Shown: positions 46,636 through 57,726, counted from the first letter of the stretch. The stretch: DNA of 64,000 nucleotides from Verrucomicrobiota bacterium (GCA_038744685.1 JBCDMB010000001.1:124001-188000), one strand, 5' to 3'. The notes: a model not told the origin generated them from the letters alone. A program made the numbers and translations.

Positions 46636-47322
46636 TCACTGGCTGTCACCTTTACCCTCTCCAGACAAAACCGTCTTCGCTGATCGGAGCCCAACGCGTG
46701 AGGCCCCGGCGTCAAGAAAATCCCGAACTTGCTTTCGCGTGCGTATGCCCCCACTTGCCTTGATTTTCAGATCTGCTGACCGAAGTGATGTTGCCCAGAG
46801 CTGAACATCTTCTAGCTTAGCGCCCGATCCACCGAAACCGGTTGAAGTCTTTATGAAGTTCGCGCCTGCATCTTCGCAGAAGGAGAGTGCCTGAAGTTTT
46901 TGTTCACGATCCAAATAGCAGGTTTCGACGATAAATTTAGAAATGAGCCCTACCTTTCTGCAGACTGCGGCTAGGTCCGAAATTTCTTTGGCAACTGCAG
47001 ACGTCTCACCGGCAATCAAAGCGGAGTAGTCGATCACGATGTCAACCTCCGACGCACCTCTTGCAGCGACCTCATCAATTTCTGTCGCCTTGGAGCGAGT
47101 CGAGTAACGGCCGCTGGGAAAACCGATTACCGTCGCTAGGCCAACCTCGCCAGAGCCAAGAATCTTCCGGCAGATCGGGACGCTGTTCGGGTAGACACAG
47201 ACGGCCGCAACACTGTTGGCGAGAGCTTCATGACAAAGATCTTCGATATCCCCTGACGTGGCATCGAGCTTCAGATTGGTCACGTCCAAGCTGGACGCGA
47301 TCTCCGTGAGAGACCTGAGCAT
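46636..47322 (-). CDS. deoC: Deoxyribose-phosphate aldolase
   Basis: A 228-residue class I aldolase that splits 2-deoxyribose 5-phosphate to glyceraldehyde 3-phosphate and acetaldehyde. The Schiff-base Lys lies in FIKTSTGFG (KTSTGF) and the partner Lys in KIKASGGIRT. NSVAAVCVYP and VIGFPSGRY are also family motifs. It is followed on the same strand by htpG and preceded by ribokinase, giving a small nucleoside-sugar salvage pair. Confidence 0.96.
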   Translation of the reverse strand: MLRSLTEIASSLDVTNLKLDATSGDIEDLCHEALANSVAAVCVYPNSVPICRKILGSGEVGLATVIGFPSGRYSTRSKATEIDEVAARGASEVDIVIDYSALIAGETSAVAKEISDLAAVCRKVGLISKFIVETCYLDREQKLQALSFCEDAGANFIKTSTGFGGSGAKLEDVQLWATSLRSADLKIKASGGIRTRKQVRDFLDAGASRVGLRSAKTVLSGEGKGDSQ

Positions 47323-47411
47323 TTGGAGAGGTTTGAGCCAAACTCAGGGAAAGGTAAAGCGTCGGTTCGAAAATCGGAACACGAACTGAATTTCCGGTGG
47401 TCCGGTATCGC

Positions 47412-48341
47412 TCAGCCCTCAATTTCTTCGAGTGTGGCCATCGCGGGTGCGGTTCCCTTGCGCGTCACCGAAATAGCGGCCGCGCGGTTGGCAAATTGGG
47501 CTGCTTTTAGCGGATCATTGTCGAATCGCTGTAGGCCGGCAGAGAATGCTCCAACGAACGCGTCTCCAGCACCAGTAGTATCCACCGGTACAACCCCTTC
47601 TTCTGCCGGGATCCGTTCCCAGAAATTCTCGGTAGAGAGATGGGCACCATTTCCGCCCAAGGTCACTAGCACGGTCTCTGTTCCAACTTTCCGGCAGAGG
47701 CTATCCAATTCTTCTCCCGAGAGGGTGGCGATTTCATCGGTGGGCAGAGACTCGATGCCGAGTTTTTTCAGGACGGCAACGAATTCGGATTCGTTCGGGA
47801 TCAAAAAATCGGCCATATGAATCAGCTCAACCGGAAGATCGGGCCTTAACGGTGCGGGGTTGAGGATCCTTTTTATCCCCTTTTCTCCAGTCCGCTTCAT
47901 CACATCGGCAACAGCGTCTAAGTTGCACTCCAGCTGGCACACGAGAAGACCCGCGGAGGCCACGTCGTCGTCGCTTATGTCCGAGGGCGATAGGTCTGCG
48001 TTCGCGCCAAGCGCCACCACGATTTCATTCTCCCCAGATTCGTCAAACAAGATTCCCGCGGTCCCGGTCGCCTTCTCGGCGTATTCTGCCAGGTGAGCAA
48101 CGATCCCCTCCGTCTGATAGAACTTTCTCACTTCCGAGGCGAAGGCGTCCCTGCCGACTGCGCCAACGTAGATGACCTCGGAGCCGGCCCGCCGGGCAGC
48201 CACCGCCTGATTACTTCCCTTACCACCAGGCCCGGTTATGAATTCTCCGACTACCGTCTCCCCGGGTGAGGGGAAGCGCGCGGTTGAAAAAGTGAGGTCC
48301 TGCACAAAGCTACCAACGACCAGGATGGGGGCGGATTTCAT
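47412..48341 (-). CDS. rbsK: Ribokinase (PfkB family)
   Basis: A 309-residue PfkB-family sugar kinase from ATG 48341 (MKSAPILVVGSFVQDLTFST). The PfkB signature GGKGSNQAVAARRAG follows the substrate motif. The C-terminal DTTGAGDAFVGAFSAGL holds the catalytic Asp and the anion hole. Ribokinase phosphorylates D-ribose at O5; deoxyribokinase specificity is also possible given the neighbouring deoC. The two are 89 bp apart on the same strand. Confidence 0.9.
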   Translation of the reverse strand: MKSAPILVVGSFVQDLTFSTARFPSPGETVVGEFITGPGGKGSNQAVAARRAGSEVIYVGAVGRDAFASEVRKFYQTEGIVAHLAEYAEKATGTAGILFDESGENEIVVALGANADLSPSDISDDDVASAGLLVCQLECNLDAVADVMKRTGEKGIKRILNPAPLRPDLPVELIHMADFLIPNESEFVAVLKKLGIESLPTDEIATLSGEELDSLCRKVGTETVLVTLGGNGAHLSTENFWERIPAEEGVVPVDTTGAGDAFVGAFSAGLQRFDNDPLKAAQFANRAAAISVTRKGTAPAMATLEEIEG

Positions 48342-48438
48342 CCACTGAGGATACAATCCTGGCTTTCGAACTGACAAGTGAGGATTGGCGGTAAAATTCG
48401 TCTGGAAAGTGGGGTACTGGAAAGGCTACTGTCTTCCT

Positions 48439-49035
48439 ATGTTTACGGGTTTAGTAGAGGGCGCAGGTGAAATCCTTCGTTTTGCAAAGGGAACAAAGAG
48501 CTTCGAACTGATGGTCAAGGCTCCCTCGTTTATGACCGAAGTCTCGATAGGGGATTCAATAGCCGTGAATGGCTGTTGTCTGACCGTGGTGAAAGTGGAA
48601 GGGTGTGAACTATCCTTCGATCTTTTGCTGGAAACGGTGAAGCGGACTTCAATCAATCAGCTCGATGTTGGAGGACTGATTAACCTTGAACGCAGTCTAC
48701 TTCCAACCACCAGAATGGGTGGTCATTTTGTAAGCGGGCATGTGGATGAAACCGGAAGAATTGAGGTGTTGGAGAAGAAAGAATCGGACTTCTACCTGAA
48801 AATTCAGTGCCGGAAGGAATCGGTCGCTTATCTTGTTGAAAAAGGATGTGTGGCTGTGGACGGAATCTCGCTGACGGTGACGGAAGTTTTTGAAGATGGA
48901 TTTTCGATCTGGCTGATTCCACACACCCTCGAGGTGACAAATTTGCAGGAGAGAAAAGTCGGTGATCTGGTGAATCTGGAGTTTGATTTGTTGGCGAAAT
49001 ACGTGGAGAAGATCGTCGAGACACGGAGGAATTGA
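48439..49035 (+). CDS. ribE: Riboflavin synthase, alpha subunit
   Basis: A 198-residue protein with two lumazine-binding repeats, each starting FTGLVEG or HVDETGRIE. It converts two 6,7-dimethyl-8-ribityllumazine molecules to riboflavin. MFTGLVEGAGEILRF at the start, SIAVNGCCLTVVKV in repeat one and CVAVDGISLTVTEV in repeat two are typical. Start ATG 48439, discarding an upstream in-frame extension. Other rib genes are absent from the window. The uracil-DNA glycosylase follows 3 bp later. Confidence 0.95.
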   Translation: MFTGLVEGAGEILRFAKGTKSFELMVKAPSFMTEVSIGDSIAVNGCCLTVVKVEGCELSFDLLLETVKRTSINQLDVGGLINLERSLLPTTRMGGHFVSGHVDETGRIEVLEKKESDFYLKIQCRKESVAYLVEKGCVAVDGISLTVTEVFEDGFSIWLIPHTLEVTNLQERKVGDLVNLEFDLLAKYVEKIVETRRN

Positions 49036-49038
49036 GGT

Positions 49039-49944
49039 ATGGATCGCGAACTGCTGAACCTCGTTGTCGAAGAGTTGCGACAACTGCGTTCTGAAGGAGT
49101 GGAGGGCGTATCCATGTCGGATGAAACTCTTCGGGTTTTGGAATGTGCCGGAAAGGGCGAAAAGGAGCGTGGCGGCAGTGTTGCGTCAGATTCAGCTGTT
49201 TCAACCAAGAGGAGTGCCGACCAAGGGGGTCCTCGTCCACCAGTTGAGGTAGAAGTGTCGCGGGAGTCTTCTCTGGCTGACGTGCCGGAGATCGCTCTCC
49301 CGCCCGGCTCTAAACGAGAGCAATGGGAGTGGTTGCAGGGAAGAGTGCTTTCGTGTCCGGTCTGTCGGGAGAATCTCAATCCGGGAAAGAAAATCGTGTT
49401 TGGGGTGGGAAACCTGGATGCGGAACTCTTCTTTTGCGGGGAAGCCCCCGGTGCCGATGAGGAGACTCAGGGGGAACCGTTCGTTGGGAAAGCGGGTGAG
49501 CTACTCAATGGAATGATCCGTGCGATGGGCTTGAAGCGGGAGGATGTGTATATCGGCAACATCATGAATTGGAGGCCGCAAACAGGGACTGCGTTTGGAA
49601 ATCGACCACCAACGGACGAAGAGATGGATTTTTGCTTACCTTACCTCAAAGCCCAGATTGAGATTATTCAGCCAAAAGTGGTTGTCGCCCTGGGGGGAAC
49701 GGCTGCGAAAGGGCTGCTCGGGGTGGAGACCAAGGGCCAGATGAGTCGTCTGCGAGGGAAGTGGAATGAGTTTCATGACACTCCGCTGATGGTGACCTAT
49801 CACCCGTCGTACCTTCTTCACCAGGAATCGGTGGCCAGTAAGAGAAAAGTCTGGGAGGACCTTTTGATGGTGATGGAGAAGCTCGGGATGGAAATTACCG
49901 AGAAGCAACGGAACTTTTTCCTGGCTGCTATGGGAAAATCATAG
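49039..49944 (+). CDS. Family 4-like uracil-DNA glycosylase with altered Fe-S ligands
   Basis: A 301-residue protein whose C-terminal about 200 residues match type 4/5 uracil-DNA glycosylases. CGEAPGADEETQGEPFVGKA (133-152) is the uracil/water-activating loop, and HPSYLL (255-260) the second active-site motif. Of the four Fe-S cysteines, CPVC (106-109) and C199 are present, but the ligand in the CRPP motif is Trp179 (NWRPQ). The N-terminal 95 residues are charged and of unknown role. It removes uracil from DNA, starting base-excision repair. Closely coupled to ribE (3 bp). Confidence 0.86.
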   Translation: MDRELLNLVVEELRQLRSEGVEGVSMSDETLRVLECAGKGEKERGGSVASDSAVSTKRSADQGGPRPPVEVEVSRESSLADVPEIALPPGSKREQWEWLQGRVLSCPVCRENLNPGKKIVFGVGNLDAELFFCGEAPGADEETQGEPFVGKAGELLNGMIRAMGLKREDVYIGNIMNWRPQTGTAFGNRPPTDEEMDFCLPYLKAQIEIIQPKVVVALGGTAAKGLLGVETKGQMSRLRGKWNEFHDTPLMVTYHPSYLLHQESVASKRKVWEDLLMVMEKLGMEITEKQRNFFLAAMGKS

Positions 49945-50055
49945 GCCGCCTACCTGTTCTTCAGATGGTTTGTAGAATGGATAGCGGCGTGGACATGCGC
50001 CCATAGTGCTTGACACCATTTACCCTTTACGGCTTCCTCTTTCCTTTTTCCAAAA

Positions 50056-50358
50056 ATGGCTCTCAAAATTAGACTTCAAAGGCATGGTAATCGCCACAAC
50101 CCCTTCTACCGCGTAGTGGTGGCAGAGAACACAGCACGCCGTGATGGGCGCTATGTCGAGTTGGTAGGCACCTACGACCCTCAAAACCAATCTGAGGAAA
50201 AACAGTGGAAGCTCGATCTTGAGCGGGTCGATTACTGGCAGAGTGTTGGTGCCAAGCCAACGGACACCGTGCGGAGCTTAATCCGTAGGGCGCGTCGCGC
50301 TGCTCCTTCTGAAGAAGCTGTTGCGCCCGAGGCTCCTGCGAATTCGACCTCCGCGTAA
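50056..50358 (+). CDS. rpsP: 30S ribosomal protein bS16
   Basis: A 100-residue ribosomal protein: MALKIRLQRHGNRHNPFYRV and DGRYVELVGTYDPQNQ are the family motifs. The C-terminal tail (about 80-100) is extra, with Ala/Pro/Glu richness. TTGACA, a perfect -35 hexamer, lies at 50010-50015, 40 bp before the ATG, but the expected -10 position is weak. Twin-hairpin DNA follows 13 bp after the stop and may end or protect this transcript. Confidence 0.96.
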   Translation: MALKIRLQRHGNRHNPFYRVVVAENTARRDGRYVELVGTYDPQNQSEEKQWKLDLERVDYWQSVGAKPTDTVRSLIRRARRAAPSEEAVAPEAPANSTSA

Positions 50359-50371
50359 GCGGATTCCCGGG

Positions 50372-50448
50372 GTGGCGACTTCAGTCGCCGACAGAACGGG
50401 CTTTGGTCTTTTGGGAATGGGTCTGGTTTCGGCGACTGAAGTCGCCAC
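50372..50448. repeat. Twin-hairpin palindromic repeat, copy B
   Basis: GTGGCGACTTCAGTCGCCGA (50372-50391) and its perfect complement (50429-50448) are 20-bp inverted arms around a 37-bp centre. Each arm is itself a palindrome (GGCGACT and AGTCGCC). Same layout as 18692-18786. It lies between rpsP and serS and could act as an mRNA-stabilising or terminating structure. Confidence 0.7.
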
Positions 50449-50509
50449 TCTGGTGCGTGCTTTGATTAATCCAATTGCCTTAGTTTGTTGGACTCCTAGG
50501 AGTTGACCT

Positions 50510-51784
50510 ATGCTCGACATTCAGAAGTTACGAGAATGCCCGGATGATTTCCGAACCGGACTGCTTCGAAAGAAGTTTTCATCCGATGTAGATGAGGTTC
50601 TCCGTCTGGATGAGGAACGCCGGATCGCGGTGACTGCTGCTGAGGCGGCTAGAGCCAATCAAAACGCGGCCAATAAGGAAATGGCGTCGCTCCAGAAAGG
50701 TTCGCCTGAGTTTCTGGACAAGGTATCCGAAATGAAGAGTCTTTCCGCGGAAACCAAAGAGTTGGAGACGCGTTCGAAAGAAGCGGATCAAGCATGGCGG
50801 GAGGCATTTTTGAAGTTGCCCAACCTTCCCTCGATAGAATCTCCCGATGGGAACGGAGACGGGGACAACGTAGAAGTGAGAAGAAGCGCTCACGACTTGG
50901 AGGGATATCCAGACGCAAAGGCGCACTTTGACTTACCGGGAATCGACACACTCCTCGATTTTAGCCGAGGGAACAAAGTGGCCGGGGCAGGTTTTCCTTT
51001 TTATCGAGGAGGTTTAGCCAAACTCGTTCGAAGCCTGATTGGACTCTATCTCGATCACAACAGTCAGCGGGGGTATTCTGAGGTAGCTGCACCGCTCGTT
51101 GTAAACGCAGATAGCGCGACGGCTACTGGCCAGCTGCCAGACAAGGAGGGACAGATGTATTCTTGCCGAGAGGAAGAGCTCTACCTAATTCCGACAGCCG
51201 AGGTTCCGGTTACCAACTTTTACCGAAACGAGATACTTTCGGCAAAAGACCTACCGCTTAAGCACTCCGCCTACACTCCGTGCTTTCGGCGGGAGGCGGG
51301 AAGTTGGGGTGCGGACGTCCGAGGGCTGAACCGGTTGCACCAGTTTGATAAGGTAGAGATTGTTCGTTGGGAGAAACCTGAAGACAGCGAAGCTGCCCAT
51401 CTCGAGCTTCTTGGTGACGCTGAGGCGCTCCTGCAGGCTCTTGATCTACCCTATCGAGTCTTGGAAATTTGCGCAGGCGACATGGGATTTCCTCACTACC
51501 GTCAATTTGATCTGGAGGTCTGGGCTGCAGGTCAAAAGCGTTGGCTAGAGGTGTCCAGCTGCAGCAACTTCACGGATTTTCAGGCAAGGCGCGCGAATAT
51601 TCGTTTCCGTCCGAGTGAAGGAGCCAAACCGGAATTCGTGCACACGCTCAACGGGTCTTCGCTTGCCGTCCCGAGGGTTTTGGCGGCACTGCTTGAAAAT
51701 GGTTTCGACGGGATAGATGGGGTCTTTCTTCCTCGTCCCTTGGCCGAGGTATTTGGTGCTGAAAAACTCGTTCTTCGAGGTTAG
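50510..51784 (+). CDS. serS: Seryl-tRNA synthetase
   Basis: A 424-residue class II aminoacyl-tRNA synthetase. The N-terminal coiled-coil arm (about 25-110, LRLDEERRIAVTAAEAARAN onwards) recognises tRNA-Ser. Motif 2 is CFRREAGSWGADVRGLNRLH and motif 3 lies in TLNGSSLAVPRVLAALLE. The final residues EVFGAEKLVL are normal. It overlaps no other gene; tilS starts one base after its stop. Confidence 0.97.
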   Translation: MLDIQKLRECPDDFRTGLLRKKFSSDVDEVLRLDEERRIAVTAAEAARANQNAANKEMASLQKGSPEFLDKVSEMKSLSAETKELETRSKEADQAWREAFLKLPNLPSIESPDGNGDGDNVEVRRSAHDLEGYPDAKAHFDLPGIDTLLDFSRGNKVAGAGFPFYRGGLAKLVRSLIGLYLDHNSQRGYSEVAAPLVVNADSATATGQLPDKEGQMYSCREEELYLIPTAEVPVTNFYRNEILSAKDLPLKHSAYTPCFRREAGSWGADVRGLNRLHQFDKVEIVRWEKPEDSEAAHLELLGDAEALLQALDLPYRVLEICAGDMGFPHYRQFDLEVWAAGQKRWLEVSSCSNFTDFQARRANIRFRPSEGAKPEFVHTLNGSSLAVPRVLAALLENGFDGIDGVFLPRPLAEVFGAEKLVLRG

Positions 51785-51785
51785 T

Positions 51786-53255
51786 TTGCGGAAACTTACG
51801 GCCGACTCTCAATCCGTTGGCAAGAGTATAGACGACTACTTGAATAAGCTTGCTGATAGATTGGAAATTCTTTTTCCGCTTAGCCGGACCTCGGTTCAGG
51901 TAAGGGATCTTTTGGATCAGGAAGAAGCAAAGCAATCGGTTGTTATGTGTGGGTTTTCAGGGGGCGCTGACTCTCTATTCTTGTTGCTATGGCTGAAGGC
52001 TCACTACCCGAAACTCGCCAGTCGTGCAGTCGCGCTCTATTTCGACCATCGGACCCGTCCGCGACAAAACGAGAAAGAGACTGATTTTGCTGGTGCGGTT
52101 GCTTCTCAACTTGGGTATCAGCTGCGTCAGGGTGCGGCGGAAGGTTCTCCATCGCGAACTGAGGAGGAATTGCGCGACGTGCGGTTCAAATTTTTTGAAG
52201 ATGAAATGGAAAGGGCCAGTGCCAGCGTCCTGCTGCTGGGTCATCATGCAGATGACATGGCGGAAACGTTCCTTTTGAGGGCTGCCCGTGGTTCGGGGCC
52301 TGATGGTCTTTCTGCTCCGCGACCAATCAACACACACACGGGAAAGGTAGATCATCGCCGGGTGCGGCCTTTGTTGAACCTTTCGGCGGAAGAGATTCGC
52401 GGTTTTCTCACAGAGGAAGAAATTCCATTTATTGAGGATCCTTCGAACAGATCCGACAGGTATGCCCGAAATCGAATTCGCAACGCAGTCATGCCCATTT
52501 GGAAGGGGGCGTCCGATAGGGACCTTCTACTGGGAGTAGGGCGTTCAAGGATGCAGCTTGAGGAAATCACTGATCTTTTGAATGCGCTCGCTGAAAAGTA
52601 CTTCCCGTTTGGTTTCGGGGAGTCGACCCTAACAGAAAATTCCAAGACGATCCCGACAGCAGTCCTCCGACATGGGCTACAGCAATGGATCGGTCATCAT
52701 GGCCTTTCGGTGTCTGCGACTCTCGCAGACTGTATCCTCGAGGCTGCGCAGTCCGAAGAGAACGGGAAGTTCTCCGTAGGTTCCGGAAAGTGGGTTTGCC
52801 TTGAAAAAGGATCTGTAAAGTACACGGAGCGGTTAGTCGGAAGCGATTGGGATTGGGTGGGCTTTTCTCCGGAAAGCACCTTATTCTTTCCAAACGGCTC
52901 GTCACTGACGTGCCGGCTTGTTGATGCCGACCCATCCATCCTGAGAGAGATTAGTTGCGGGAACGTTGATCGCCGCACTCGTGCGTATCTATCCATTACC
53001 AACGGGGAATTCTCTGGTATGGCGGTTCGTTTATGGATGGACGGTGATCGCTATCATCCCCTCGGAGCACCTGGATCGAAGAATGTCGCTGACTGTCTAG
53101 CTGAGCGGAGAGTAGAGCGGGAGGTGCGGGTGACTCTGCCCGTTGTCACTTTTTCGGGGGATATTGTATGGGTCCCTGGCTTGGAGCCTTCGGACAAGCA
53201 CCGAGTGAGTGGTAGCACCGAGAGGCTTCTGAGTTTGACTTACCAGTCGGCCTAA
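51786..53255 (+). CDS. tilS: tRNA(Ile)-lysidine synthase
   Basis: A 489-residue N-type ATP pyrophosphatase that converts C34 to lysidine in tRNA-Ile (CAU). The PP-loop motif is FSGGADSLFLLL. YFDHRTRPRQNEKETDF, LLGHHADDMAETFLLRAARG and the family pattern EDPSNRSDRYARNRIRN follow. The TTG at 51786, directly after the serS stop, is the likely start; an alternative within the next few residues is possible. The C-terminal half is TilS-type with low conservation. Confidence 0.9.
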   Translation: MRKLTADSQSVGKSIDDYLNKLADRLEILFPLSRTSVQVRDLLDQEEAKQSVVMCGFSGGADSLFLLLWLKAHYPKLASRAVALYFDHRTRPRQNEKETDFAGAVASQLGYQLRQGAAEGSPSRTEEELRDVRFKFFEDEMERASASVLLLGHHADDMAETFLLRAARGSGPDGLSAPRPINTHTGKVDHRRVRPLLNLSAEEIRGFLTEEEIPFIEDPSNRSDRYARNRIRNAVMPIWKGASDRDLLLGVGRSRMQLEEITDLLNALAEKYFPFGFGESTLTENSKTIPTAVLRHGLQQWIGHHGLSVSATLADCILEAAQSEENGKFSVGSGKWVCLEKGSVKYTERLVGSDWDWVGFSPESTLFFPNGSSLTCRLVDADPSILREISCGNVDRRTRAYLSITNGEFSGMAVRLWMDGDRYHPLGAPGSKNVADCLAERRVEREVRVTLPVVTFSGDIVWVPGLEPSDKHRVSGSTERLLSLTYQSA

Positions 53256-53299
53256 CGGATTATGTGGGCTTACTGGTCCTAATCCCGGACCTAGACTCG

Positions 53300-55330
<2,031 letters not shown>

Positions 55331-55377
55331 GCGTTCGCAGTAGGGGTTAGCTGAAGTCTCGAGGTCTGCAGCCTCGC

Positions 55378-55391
55378 ATCTCCCGGGAGAT
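55378..55391. repeat. Short perfect palindrome after ftsH
   Basis: ATCTCCCGGGAGAT is a 14-bp perfect palindrome, preceded by a smaller stem (GAGGTCTGCAGCCTC). It lies 47 bp after the ftsH stop and may be a transcript end structure or a repeat fragment; no U-run follows. Confidence 0.35.
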
Positions 55392-55425
55392 TCCTGCACC
55401 CTAACCGCCTCGTTTTTCCGGCAAA

Positions 55426-56442
55426 ATGACTGTCGTTTCTACCCGCAGAATGCCGGGAGAATGGGAGCATCACTCGGCGACTTGGATATTTTGGCCCACT
55501 AGTGCAGAAAGATACGTTTACGGGTCCTTAGCCAGTTTCGCCGAAGTCCGTAGCGCTTTTGTTTGCTTGATTGATGTCTTATCGGCTTTTGAACCCGTCT
55601 ATCTTGGGGTGGATCCAACCGTCATTGAGGAGGCAAAAGCGGCGGTTGGAAGGAGAGCGACGATTCACGAAATCCCAATGGATGACGCGTGGGCGCGTGA
55701 CACTGCTCCGACTTTTATCCTCGAAAACGGACATCCAGAGGCAATTTGTTGGCGGTTTGCGGGTTGGGGTGGCCGGTTTGAACCTTATGCGAAAGATGCT
55801 AAGGCTGCCGCTTCGGTGGCAGAGATCATGAACGTGGATCACTTTTCTTCGCCACTTGAATTGGAGGGCGGTGCGATCAACTCCGATGGTAGGGGATCGC
55901 TACTGACAACAGCACCTGTTTTGAACGACCCCAGAAGAAACCATGGGCAGGATAGCGGCTTTTGCGAAGCCGCCTTACAGGAGGCTTTAGGAGTTTCAAG
56001 GTTGATCGCATTGCCCGCCGGCTTCTCGGGCGATGATACGGGTGGACACGTGGATGTAGTCGCAACTTTTGATCCTCTGGGACGCGTGCTCCTCAATCAC
56101 TGTAAAGATTGGAACGATCCCAACTCCGGAGGTACCGCAGACAACGCTACTTTTCTCAAGGATCTGGAAATCGAAGTGATTCGAATTCCTCAACCGGCCG
56201 CAGAGTTTTTTGGCAATGGTCGTCTTCCTTTCAGTTACCTAAACCATTACCTCTGCAACGACGGTCTTATTCTTCCTCGTTTCGGTGACAAGAAAGACGA
56301 CTACGTGCGAGATCTCATGGCCGAGGTGTATCCTGATCGAGACATGGTTCAGTTTGATGCGAGGCCCTTTTACAGTGGTGGAGGTGGATTACACTGTGTC
56401 ACCCAACCGGTTTTCTCGGGAAAGGCCTACTTTGATCAGTAA
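55426..56442 (+). CDS. aguA: Agmatine deiminase
   Basis: A 338-residue guanidino-group-modifying enzyme of the porphyromonas-type peptidylarginine deiminase/agmatine deiminase family. It hydrolyses agmatine to N-carbamoylputrescine. MPGEWEHHSATWIFWPTSAE at the start, DDAWARDTAPTFIL and LEGGAINSDGRGSLLTT in the middle, GDDTGGHVDV with the catalytic His, and SGGGGLHCVTQPVF with the catalytic Cys are all intact. It stands 45 bp before the amidohydrolase that performs the next step. Confidence 0.96.
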   Translation: MTVVSTRRMPGEWEHHSATWIFWPTSAERYVYGSLASFAEVRSAFVCLIDVLSAFEPVYLGVDPTVIEEAKAAVGRRATIHEIPMDDAWARDTAPTFILENGHPEAICWRFAGWGGRFEPYAKDAKAAASVAEIMNVDHFSSPLELEGGAINSDGRGSLLTTAPVLNDPRRNHGQDSGFCEAALQEALGVSRLIALPAGFSGDDTGGHVDVVATFDPLGRVLLNHCKDWNDPNSGGTADNATFLKDLEIEVIRIPQPAAEFFGNGRLPFSYLNHYLCNDGLILPRFGDKKDDYVRDLMAEVYPDRDMVQFDARPFYSGGGGLHCVTQPVFSGKAYFDQ

Positions 56443-56487
56443 ACTTTCTCCTCGCAGTCACGTTTTCCGTTTTCGAATGTCTCCCTT

Positions 56488-57366
56488 ATGCCTACACCGG
56501 AAACCCTCTCTATCGGAGTAATCCAGCTTCAGAATACTGGAACAGTTGCCGGAAACCTTCAAAAGGCGGAGACCTTGATCCGTGATGCTGTATCCAAGGG
56601 AGCTCGGATTGTGGTGAGCCCGGAGTTGATTGAGCACCCGTATTTTTGTCAACAGGAGGATCCAAAGTGGTTTTTGACTGCAAATGAAGTGGGTGAGGGC
56701 GAGGGTTTTTCATTTTTCGAAAGACTCAGCAAAGAACTGGGAGTAGTCTTGTCTTACAGCTTTTTCGAGAAGGCGAATCAGAGCTATTTCAACAGTTTGG
56801 CGATCTTTGACGGAGATCGAGGCTGTCATGGGATTTACCGGAAAAGCCATATTCCTGACGGTCCGAATTATGAGGAGAAATTCTATTTTACTCCTGGGGA
56901 CACTGGTTTACGGGTGTTCGACACCTCTCAGGGAAAGATTGGAGTTGGAGTTTGCTGGGACCAGTGGTTTCCAGAGGTAGCCCGTGACCTAGCTCTCCAA
57001 GGTGCCGAGTGCATCCTTTTCCCATCGGCAATCGGTTCAGAACCAAGTGAGCCCGGCATGGATTCTCGGAGCCGATGGCAAAAGGTTATGCAGGGGCATG
57101 CCGTAGCCAATGTAATCCCGGTTGCGGCAAGTAATCGCTTAGGACGAGAGGACGGCCCCGGTGGTGGAATTGAATTTTACGGATCGTCGTTTATTGCAGA
57201 CAGTTCGGGCGAATTGGTGTATGCGCTTGGTAGAGATGATCCTGGTTATATCGTCGCCCATTTTGATCGTGAGCAACTCGCTATCGATAGGGCTAACTGG
57301 GGCTTCTTGCGGGATCGGCGTCCAGAGCTTTACAGAAGGCTTGTGTCTCCTGCTCGAAAACGTTGA
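56488..57366 (+). CDS. aguB: N-carbamoylputrescine amidohydrolase
   Basis: A 292-residue nitrilase-superfamily enzyme that hydrolyses N-carbamoylputrescine to putrescine, CO2 and ammonia. The Glu-Lys-Cys triad is seen in VVSPELIEHPYF, YRKSHIPDGPNYEEKFYF and GVGVCWDQWFPEVARD. Putrescine made here and in the preceding step from agmatine is the polyamine precursor. The two genes are adjacent on the same strand. Confidence 0.95.
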   Translation: MPTPETLSIGVIQLQNTGTVAGNLQKAETLIRDAVSKGARIVVSPELIEHPYFCQQEDPKWFLTANEVGEGEGFSFFERLSKELGVVLSYSFFEKANQSYFNSLAIFDGDRGCHGIYRKSHIPDGPNYEEKFYFTPGDTGLRVFDTSQGKIGVGVCWDQWFPEVARDLALQGAECILFPSAIGSEPSEPGMDSRSRWQKVMQGHAVANVIPVAASNRLGREDGPGGGIEFYGSSFIADSSGELVYALGRDDPGYIVAHFDREQLAIDRANWGFLRDRRPELYRRLVSPARKR

Positions 57367-57512
57367 TTTTCTCTTGGAAACTTGCCGCCACGATCCATCT
57401 TTATAGCTCCCGGCCGATCCCTCGCATCGAAATAGGTTGCAAAATTCTTGACCAGAAGGGATGGAAACCATTGTGTCATGGGTTTTTCCACTACTAAACA
57501 CCCATAAATTCT

Positions 57513-57713
57513 ATGCCAGTTGATGTGAATATCCGCAAAGGGGAGTCCGTTGAGCGAGCCCTCCGGCGCCTAAAGAAACGTCTTGATCGTGAAGGAGTGA
57601 TCCGCGACGCCCGCGCGAAGCGCTACCACGAGAAACCTTCCGAGATTAAGCGGCGTAAAAAGAAGGTTGCGGCTTTCAGCAACATGCTGCGAGTGCGAAA
57701 CGAAAATCGCTGA
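57513..57713 (+). CDS. rpsU: 30S ribosomal protein bS21
   Basis: A 66-residue basic protein: VDVNIRKGESVERALRRLKK and KPSEIKRRKKKVAAFSNML define bS21. It helps initiation on mRNA leaders. It ends 13 bp before tRNA-Val, so both may share a transcript. TTGACC at 57449-57454 is a plausible -35 box, but the -10 partner is weak. Confidence 0.95.
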   Translation: MPVDVNIRKGESVERALRRLKKRLDREGVIRDARAKRYHEKPSEIKRRKKKVAAFSNMLRVRNENR

Positions 57714-57726
57714 GATTTTGGTTCGA

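Noticed and set aside
46478-46636. CIRCE-type heat-shock operator for htpG
   Set aside because: The canonical TTAGCACTC arms are absent; only an unrelated 8-bp inverted repeat is present.
51717-51785. TilS start inside serS
   Set aside because: The frame extends 69 bp into serS but the family similarity begins later, and a TTG directly after the serS stop is a better start.
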